From contig JAHLWY010000236.1 of NCBI GenBank assembly GCA_020002185.1, forward strand, positions 117,610 to 181,609: a stretch of 64,000 nt of DNA, read 5' to 3'. The stretch comes from Paraescarpia echinospica. Taxonomy: Eukaryota > Annelida > Polychaeta > Sabellida > Siboglinidae. Of the stretch, positions 57,135-64,000 are shown piece after piece. Below the pieces are notes generated by a model, which ran no database searches, was not told the DNA's origin, and saw only the letters and a list, made by a program, of their open reading frames with translations. A program made the translations under genes and the position numbers. The first letter of the stretch is position 1; the number at the start of each line of letters is the position of its first letter.

Positions 57135-57440
57135 TATGTGTGTATCTATGTGTGTATGTATGTATATGTGTGTATATGTGTGTACGTATGATTGTGTGTG
57201 TGTATGTGTATATGTATGTGTGTCTAAGTGTATATATGCATATATGTGTGTATGTATGCATGTATTTATGCATATGCGGGCGTGCGTTGTGTATGTGTGC
57301 GCGCGTGCGAATGTGTGTATTTGTGTACATGCGTGCGTGCGTGTGTGTGCGAGCATGGGTGTGTGTGCGTGCGTGTGTTGTGTATGTGTGTTATCATGCG
57401 TACGTACGTGCGTGTGCTTGTGCGTGTGTGTGTGTCCACT
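56930..57440 (+). repeat. (TG)n-type microsatellite with TGCG/TATG variants
   Basis: About 500 bp of TGTG, TGCG and TATG words; the purest TG run is at about 57,088-57,126. The poly Cys-Val ORFs are artefacts. Confidence 0.95.
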
Positions 57441-57642
57441 CATATGCTCGTTACAAAACATGTGCCTATTATAGCTGCAGTACTCAGTAGGTAGACACGC
57501 ACGCATATTCATTTCACTGAGAATAGCACACAAAAGCCACAATACTTCCTTTTTGTAATAAGTACTGGTCATATAGCACATATCGCGATACACACTTTCC
57601 CATTACCAAATCTTAATTAAGAAACACGTTGTAATGAAGACA

Positions 57643-58077
57643 CTATATATATATGCAATATCCTATCAGTAGTCGTGACAGTAGTCGAAACCAGATACTA
57701 AAATGAGTCTGGAACGGGACATCTTGTGAATGAGACTCAAATGTATAATATCTGAGATCGGCTTCCGGCGTATCATCATTTGAATATCTTCTAAAATTGA
57801 CGGAAAACGACAGTAGCAATTTGCAGATAACCTTTAACGTATCAACTATGAATTGTTTCGTGACAAGGTTCCTATATCTTGTATAACTGGGTGCGCCTTT
57901 TAGCCTCCATCCATGATCTAAAACGCGTTTTCTTATGATTTGATAAAGAATGTGTGTTGCGCTGAACCCGAAAACATACTTTCGGAACGCAGAATGTGGA
58001 TGTAGATTGTATATGGCAGCGAATTTAATACTCTCCCACGGGGAAAAATAGAAGCTTTCAAAATAGAAAATGTTCAA
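57643..58077 (-). CDS. Unrecognised 144-codon ORF (doubtful)
   Basis: An uninterrupted minus-strand ORF starting MNIFYFESFYFSPWESIKFA and ending LLSRLLIGYCIYI. It is rich in aromatic and basic residues, and I see no domain I recognise. The length is unusual for this AT-rich stretch, but there is no neighbouring exon, homologous copy or codon-usage argument. It may be a LINE remnant or chance. Confidence 0.15.
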   Translation of the reverse strand: MNIFYFESFYFSPWESIKFAAIYNLHPHSAFRKYVFGFSATHILYQIIRKRVLDHGWRLKGAPSYTRYRNLVTKQFIVDTLKVICKLLLSFSVNFRRYSNDDTPEADLRYYTFESHSQDVPFQTHFSIWFRLLSRLLIGYCIYI

Positions 58078-58104
58078 GTGGAGAATATTTTCAAGTGCGT
58101 ATCC

Positions 58105-58195
58105 AAAGTAGTCAGCTAGGACACCAAGTCATGTTAAAAATCAACGTCATTTATTATGCTTTATTTGTTTGTATCATAATTGCAGTCGTACGATT
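58105..58195 (+). repeat. Flank block A of the GPCR duplication (copy 2)
   Basis: CAGCTAGGACACCAAGTCAT and ATCAACGTCATTT align with 53,098-53,175. It is directly followed by block B in this copy. Confidence 0.7.
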
Positions 58196-58211
58196 TCACA
58201 ATAACTCATCC

Positions 58212-58512
58212 ATCTGAACATACTACTTTCGGTTCTCCTAAAATAAAATGTTAGGAAACAAACAATACAGTTCCACAGCTTTCAGCTGCGACTTTCTTAC
58301 CAGAAAAGTTGATACTGTGGTCAATCAGTCTGGATACTTAGGCACTAATCGTATCTAAACAATTAGCTTTAGTTAATGTGTGAGTGCCTCCTAAACTTGC
58401 CATTTTTGGGGCGTAGTGTGTGCAATAGCTGGTACTACCTGGCATGGCGCTTGTCGGCTTCTTTCCATATAAAACAGTTCAAACTCGTGTTATCAGCTAA
58501 GCACTAAAATAG
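58212..58512 (+). promoter_or_regulatory. Promoter-like block B of the GPCR pseudogene
   Basis: Matches 50,793-51,150. The TATA-box-like CATATAAAAC is at 58,467-58,475, about 100 bp before the pseudogene ATG, a plausible core-promoter distance. Small indels only, plus a gap of about 35 bp relative to copy 1. Confidence 0.55.
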
Positions 58513-58569
58513 TTACTACTCTGACTTGAATAGCTGAGCAACCAAACAAAGCACAGCTGTACAGTGAGC

Positions 58570-59695
58570 ATGTCTGGCGAACTAACAACTACAGAGAAAG
58601 TCATTGGACCTATCGCAGACAACGGCACTGTTGTGGATGTTACACTTTCGATGTATACATTTCACCCAAACAAAATGCGAACGACGTTGATGTTTGCCAC
58701 GATCGGTATCATCAGACTGTTTGGAAACAAGATAGTGGCCGTAGTAACTTTTCGTTACATGAATCTCGGCAAGAAAGTCAAGTCTATTTACATCACCAAC
58801 CAAAGTTTGACCGACCTCGTTGTTGGTGTTCTGATCCTTCTCACCGCCTTCATAGGCAACCGCTTTTTGTCGACTCATGGCGGAGTCTGGGCTCAGATCT
58901 AATGTTGAGGATAATTGACAGAGTATTTTCAATGGGGGTGCATTAGGTCGTCGACCGTCACTTTGATGTTGTTGTCCATCGAGAGATACATTGCTATCAT
59001 GTACCCACTATGCTACAAGACGTCGTTTACGAGGAAGAAAGTATTCGCATCGCTCGCGTTCGTGATGTTGTTTGGTATTACATACATGACAATCCTTAAC
59101 CTTCTGGTGAATGGCGCTGTCGACAGACGATGCTATCCCACAGGCTTCTAGCCAAGCAAACAAGTCCATGTCATAAGTAGCATCGCTAACATATCTGACG
59201 TCATGATTTGCCATTTGATTGTGCAAGCGTTCTGCTACGGTCAAATTCAGTATGTTTTAGATCGTCGTGCCGGATCTGTTCACACTCTCTTTATCCTTGA
59301 CCCGTCAACGTCTCCGTCGACGTCCCACGATGTTAGTACGTGTCAATCAGCGTCGACTAGTTCTCTCAATCTACACACGTGCTCCGGTGTGGGCATCACC
59401 AAGTCCATCGTCAGGGCGAATTAGTCTGTCACATAGATGCTGAGCATCGTCACCGTTTGCCACGTCATCTGTTTCGATCACTCCTCACCAAGTACGTTTG
59501 CTGATGTTCAAAATAAACGGACTGGGCGAATGCGGATCGTGCTGGTTAATTCCTGTTACTCTTGTCTTCACCCACAGCTGTGTCAATCCGTTCTTCTACA
59601 TTGCCAAATTCGCCGATTTCCAAGAAGGACTTCGCAGGCGTGCCTTGCACCTGCGTCTCACTTGCGACGCCGATAGTGATAACAACGCTGGCTGA
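58570..59695 (+). pseudogene. GPCR pseudogene, tandem copy of the 53,974 receptor
   Basis: Collinear with the intact receptor from MSGELTT to the C-tail. In-frame stops are at 58,900 (a Tyr codon in the parent), 59,149 (Trp), 59,422 and 59,434. A net 4-bp insertion near 59,480 in the CFLP motif shifts the frame. Landmark changes include loss of the TM1 GLLGN leucine pattern (RLFGNK), and ERYIAIMYP for ERYIAVVHP. TM7 CVNPFFYIAKF is still readable in the shifted frame. No introns and a shared upstream block indicate DNA-level tandem duplication rather than clean retroposition. Confidence 0.92.
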
Positions 59696-61020
59696 GTCAG
59701 AAAGAACCGACGGTGCTGCTGCTGCCGCTACCACTACCGCTACCGCTGCTACAGCTGCTTCTGCAACTCCATCTGCTTACGAAAGGCTTCCGAGGGTTCT
59801 GTGAAGGATAATTATTTGGCGGGAAATTGTTGTAACGGAGTGTTGCAAGGCGAACACTTCTATAACACACTTCTGTAAGCATTCTGTGACGGAGAGTTAC
59901 GTAGCAGAGAAGTATGTGACGGAGATATTGTGACAGAGAGTTCTTTGACGGAGTGCTGTATAATGGAGAGTTATGTAAAAACATGTCATGCAACGGAGAG
60001 TTCTGTTACGGATACTTCCGTCGCTGACATTGGTGAATTCTGCATTGAGTTTACATGTAGTTATGTTACACGAGTTAAGCGGTGAACATTTGGTGAGACC
60101 TTCTAACATCCTTATATTCGAAAGTATATTATAGTATAAGGATAATTTATGATCATATCTAGAAGTTGATTTCAACTTGCTGAAAACGATACGACCTTCA
60201 CAATAAAATCGCTTGCAATGTCAGGATCTCTACAATTACAACTTATAAGAGAACAACCATACCTATCTATCAAACCCTTTTTGTGATGAAATAATGGCAT
60301 GATTTTTAGTATTGAAAAATATTGTGATGTGTAATGCAAGATAGAGGGATATATCTCAAAATGCCCAAGGGTACCCGGGTGTCATCCGGTATTTCCGACA
60401 AGATACACACTAGTTGTGTTAAATCAGCATAAGCAACACTAGACGACATAACCCGGTCCAGTGTAAATATCGGACTTTGCCTGACTAATTTCACTTTCTG
60501 ATAATTGTTCGCTGGTAGTGATTATGATCCTAATAAAAATAACGTGCATATAAGATTCCTTGTCCTCACCAACAGCGATAGGAACAGCAACAACAAGTGT
60601 CGACGTAACGGCAACAGTGATGTCGATGACGATCTGGCGTTATGTCAATCAGAATCAGAATCAATTATTTTATTATTGGCAACTTTTCAGTTGGAGTGGA
60701 CATACATTCATGATACAATACACAAAATCATACAAGTATAATATTTTGTTATGAAACCTAAACAAATTTAATAAAATAATTACATACCATTTTGTACATA
60801 ATAAACGTAATGTAATTACACTAAAATTACTCATAAATAAATTCACCAAAATGACCCGTGACCACAACATACTCAGTGAGGCGCTTTATATAAAAACTTG
60901 TGCATTATAATTGCATTTCCAACTTTACTTACACTTGAGATAAATTAATTACATTAAAACGAAATAAATGACTTTAAATATTTAATTATCTATTAAGACA
61001 TACGTAATAACAATTTAAGT
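59696..61020. other. Intergenic, degenerate short repeats
   Basis: An impure GCTGCT/GCTACC patch occurs at 59,715-59,770. Loosely repeated GACGGAGAGTT(A/C) words lie between about 59,830 and 60,015. The rest has no supported gene. The ORFs are short and unrecognised. Confidence 0.5.
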
Positions 61021-62192
61021 TTTCTCACAGTGTCCTAAGCCCCATGGTATTTATGATTTTTTGTAGCGATTTGTATTCGCCATTGGGACATGATCTAAGC
61101 GCATATTGAACATTTTGATTGTCTGACAGTAAGGGATTCAATTTGGGGTCACCACGCTTCATTTTAACAAAATTCGTTTCGCACAAGTAAATGCGTCTAT
61201 TGTGATTTGCCATCTGCAGAACATCCTCGAAGGTATAACCAGAATATGTTGTTTTAAGACCATTTTTTATTATCTCGATGTTGACCAATAAGTATTTAGG
61301 CAAATTCATGTGCCATGCCGGACGAGCATATTCCACTACTGGTCTAATCAGAGATACATACATTCTAACCAAGTCTGTTTGATTGATGCCAGCCCGTTTC
61401 AACTGAGAGATCATATACACTCTTTTGCTTGCATTTGAAACTACTTAATGTACATGTGCATTCCAACGTAGATCAAAATATATAGTTACACTGTGAACTT
61501 TTGCTTGAGTAACTCTTTCAATATCAGTCCCATTTATATCAATATATAACAATGATTCCACAAATTTCCTATCCTTACAGAAACATAATAATAATAATTC
61601 ATTTTGTCTTGCTCGTATTGATGCGCATATCATTATTACTAGACCACTGCGCAATAATGTCAGCAGAATCCTGTAAATAAGATATCATTATTTTGTTACA
61701 TATTTCAAATATCGTGCTAACACCAACATATTCATAAATTGGGTACGGTGTATGTAAATCGTTGATATGGACTCTTTGGTCCCGACAAGGTTCCCTAGGG
61801 AACACCCTCATTTGGGTAGCTTGGCTTTGACACATCGTCACCGATCTTGACTTTCTGTTCTTGGTCTAGTAGAAAGGCTGCCATCCACCGGACAAGGTGT
61901 TCTGGCACGTCCATTGCAACCAGTTTATTAATTAGCATATTATGATTAATTGTATCAAACGCTTTGCTGTAGTCAAGAAATAACACCAGTTATGAAGCAT
62001 TTCAACCAGCGCATCCGTGGCAATTCCCGCAATACCTCCGAAATGCGTATCGTCAATTTGAGGTTTAACATAAATATCGACCAACTTCAGCACTAAAGAC
62101 TAAAAAAACCTTGGAGGAATTGGAGTAAGCGATATAGGTCTAACATCGTTTTCAATTGTATCTGGCGGGTGTTTTTACAATGGAATAACGGA
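61021..62192 (-). mobile_element. Decayed jockey/CR1-like non-LTR element, minus strand
   Basis: Reading inward on the minus strand: PPDTIENDVRPISLTPIPP (about 62,170), HFGGIAGIATDALVEMLHNW, LFLDYSKAFDTINHNMLINK (61,984), VPEHLVRWMAAFLLDQEQKV and KIGDDVSKPSYPNEGVP. The rest of the palm including the YADD box is missing or lost. WSSNNDMRINTSKTK follows, then the C-terminal region SQLKRAGINQTDLVRMYVSL and IRPVVEYARPAWHM. Several frameshifts are present, and the element ends near the stop at 61,025. It appears 5' truncated at about 62,190. Confidence 0.85.
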
Positions 62193-62880
62193 AACGTAAC
62201 ACCATTACTTAAGAAACGCCGTATCGACGTTAACGTACTCACGAACTATCGTCGTATATCGCAAATCAGTTTTGTATCGAAGATTCTGGAACGACACGTT
62301 GCAAATGAATTGCGCCATTACATGGATGCGAATGATTTCAATGACCCTTTTCAAAGTGCTTACCGCCAGAGCCACAGTACCGAGACTACGCTCGTGCGTT
62401 TCCTTGAAGACCTATCTCAAGCGGCGGGGAGTACTGCTCGTGCCGTTAGATCTCAGTACTGCGTTTGACACGCTGGATCATGCCATTTTGCTTAAGCGAC
62501 AGTAAGTCAAATAGTACTCACGTGGCTTACGTCATACCTGGTGGGTCGAACAAACGCCATAAAGATAAGACAAAATGCATATTCTCGAAGAACAACACAG
62601 CACAGTGTTACGCAGGGGGTCGTTCTCTATCCCATGTTGTTCAATCTGTACTGTCTACCAACTGCCGATATCTTCAAACACCACAACCTTCAATGCCACT
62701 TACACGCTGACGACACTCAACTTTACGCCGAATGTCCACCATCCTAACACGGAGATGCACTTCCACGCATTGACGAATATGCGCGCGAGTTGAGACAGTG
62801 GCTAAAGGTCCTCAACCAATTAATTTGCCCATCGCCAATCCGGTTCTTTTAGATCTGGATGTGTAATGTGTGAATAGTTT
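62190..62880 (+). mobile_element. Decayed CR1-type RT fragment, plus strand
   Basis: The plus strand encodes NVTPLLKKRRIDVNVLTNYR, SFVSKILERHVANELRHYMD and DPFQSAYRQSHSTETTLVRF. After frameshifts come LLVPLDLSTAFDTLDHAILL, VVLYPMLFNLYCLP and CHLHADDTQLY. The catalytic box is HADD in place of YADD. It is a different lineage from the minus-strand element it abuts. Confidence 0.85.
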
Positions 62881-64000
62881 AACTAGTGTGCACAGTCGGT
62901 TTAATAAAAAATGCGTACTTTTTGTTGATCGTCAAAAAACGTTTGTCGTTACACCGGGTATAGCTGGCGAAAGCCAATTGCGCCGTCGACCTCCTGCGCC
63001 AATTCAGTCACGTGCTTTACGCGAGATCGAAATGCATTCGAAAACAATAACAACACACACGTGCTTTGGTGTATCAAGATGAAGATTCCAAAGTGGTTGT
63101 ATGAATGTACGTATTACACTATCGCAGTTAGCAACAAGAACGCGTAGCCGTGTATTAATGCAACGAGAATTGCATCTCGCGAACGTTTACACTCGACTCG
63201 AGGCTGACTCTAACTTCTAACTCTAACTATGCCAGTCACCATGACCATATCAGCCAGAGATTCAGTCAGAGGCTGTGACAACGAGCATGATATTTGATAT
63301 GTATTGTATTTGGTTACGTAGGATCTTATTATTAAGCTATATTATTGCGACAATACATATAGAGAGTAGATGACGTGAGGGTGCGAAATGACAAGTAACT
63401 TTGGTTTGGCAGTAGGCCCCTCTTGATCGTGCAAGTAACTTAGTTAGGAAGCATCCGTAATTTCGTGCAACAGAACGTCAAACACGGGATTATTTTATTG
63501 GTGATCATAATTTTAAAACAGTGTTTTGTGACTAACATGTTGATACTATAACTGTAGAATGTTGTTGATTTGCATTGTAGTTTATGCAAAATAATTACGA
63601 CTTTTTATTTGACAACCATGATGGTGATGATGATTTTATGCAACATAAAAATGTAAACGTGTGAATACATAAAAAATACATCTAGAGTACACCATATATA
63701 AAAATTACACAAGAAAATGCTCGCACTTGTTTTTATTGTGGTCCTTGGTGCCTGGCTATAGTCTATGTAATTGGTATCCTGTGATACCTTTCAACTGATA
63801 TATGCCATGTATCCTTGTGTATTTACCAATATGTGTATATATTCTCACCACAGCAATATATGAATACATAACACGTAACTTAAATTATGATGTCGCTAGA
63901 GGCCACACTGCGACCCAAGAATGGGAATGAGAGGAGGTAGAAGAGGGGCTAGGTGGTCACCTGGGTCAGGCAGACACAGGGAGGATACATAGTCTGCGGG
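62881..64000. other. Intergenic, no gene seen
   Basis: No supported coding sequence, RNA gene or repeat array. It is AT-rich with one short GATGGTGATGATGAT run near 63,620. Confidence 0.5.

Noticed and set aside
56853..57593. Cysteine-rich ORFs that could be mistaken for secreted Cys-rich proteins
   Set aside because: They are TG/TGCG microsatellite translations with no signal peptide or domain structure.
57643..58077. 144-codon minus-strand ORF as a real gene
   Set aside because: Listed only as doubtful: no domain, no copy elsewhere in the window and no exon neighbours.
58570..59695. Second functional GPCR
   Set aside because: Four in-frame stops and a frameshift in the TM6 region make it a pseudogene.

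Overview
This is eukaryotic (metazoan, most likely marine-invertebrate) genomic DNA. It has GT-AG introns with consistent phases, long microsatellites, animal non-LTR retrotransposons, DNA transposons (P/THAP, hAT, TA-flanked inverted-repeat elements) and a class A GPCR. The species cannot be fixed from the sequence. The transposon mix and the Mx-like dynamin fit a lancelet, hemichordate, echinoderm or lophotrochozoan-type genome; that is inference.

Layout. (1) 1-11,871: the 3' eleven exons of an Mx-like (interferon-induced dynamin-family) GTPase on the + strand. The 5' exon(s) with the P-loop lie upstream of the window. Its introns hold long CA, TG and CCCT tracts and two minisatellites. (2) 12,444-21,041: a very large fold-back (inverted-repeat) element inserted inside a CATA microsatellite only about 570 bp past the Mx-like stop codon. 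Its arms are stacks of different tandem repeats. Beside a 19-bp hairpin at its asymmetric centre it carries a near-identical 64-bp piece of exon 8 of the neighbouring Mx-like gene. That piece is in reverse orientation and in frame with a repeat-encoded acidic ORF. (3) 21-26 kb: trinucleotide repeats, then a decayed P-element/THAP9-type transposase. (4) 26-40 kb: non-LTR retrotransposons: a decayed RTE-like element (minus), a nearly intact CR1/L2-type element (plus), an L1/Tx1-like ORF1 scrap (minus) and an AT-rich CR1-group (Rex1/L2-like) element (plus). (5) 41-49.5 kb: a TA-flanked inverted-repeat element, a CR1 tail split by a GC-rich hAT-like nonautonomous element, and a 3.5-kb hAT element with an intron-containing transposase and an 8-bp target duplication. 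(6) 50-60 kb: an intact intronless rhodopsin-family GPCR, microsatellites and a decayed tandem copy of the GPCR with a contiguous promoter-like block. (7) 61-63 kb: two decayed non-LTR elements of opposite orientation meeting near 62.19 kb.

Only two cellular genes are supported: the Mx-like GTPase and the GPCR, plus the GPCR pseudogene. Everything else recognisable is mobile-element or repeat DNA. The observation most worth following is the captured Mx fragment inside the adjacent fold-back element: any read-through transcript of the element in the Mx direction would contain an antisense segment of the Mx-like mRNA.
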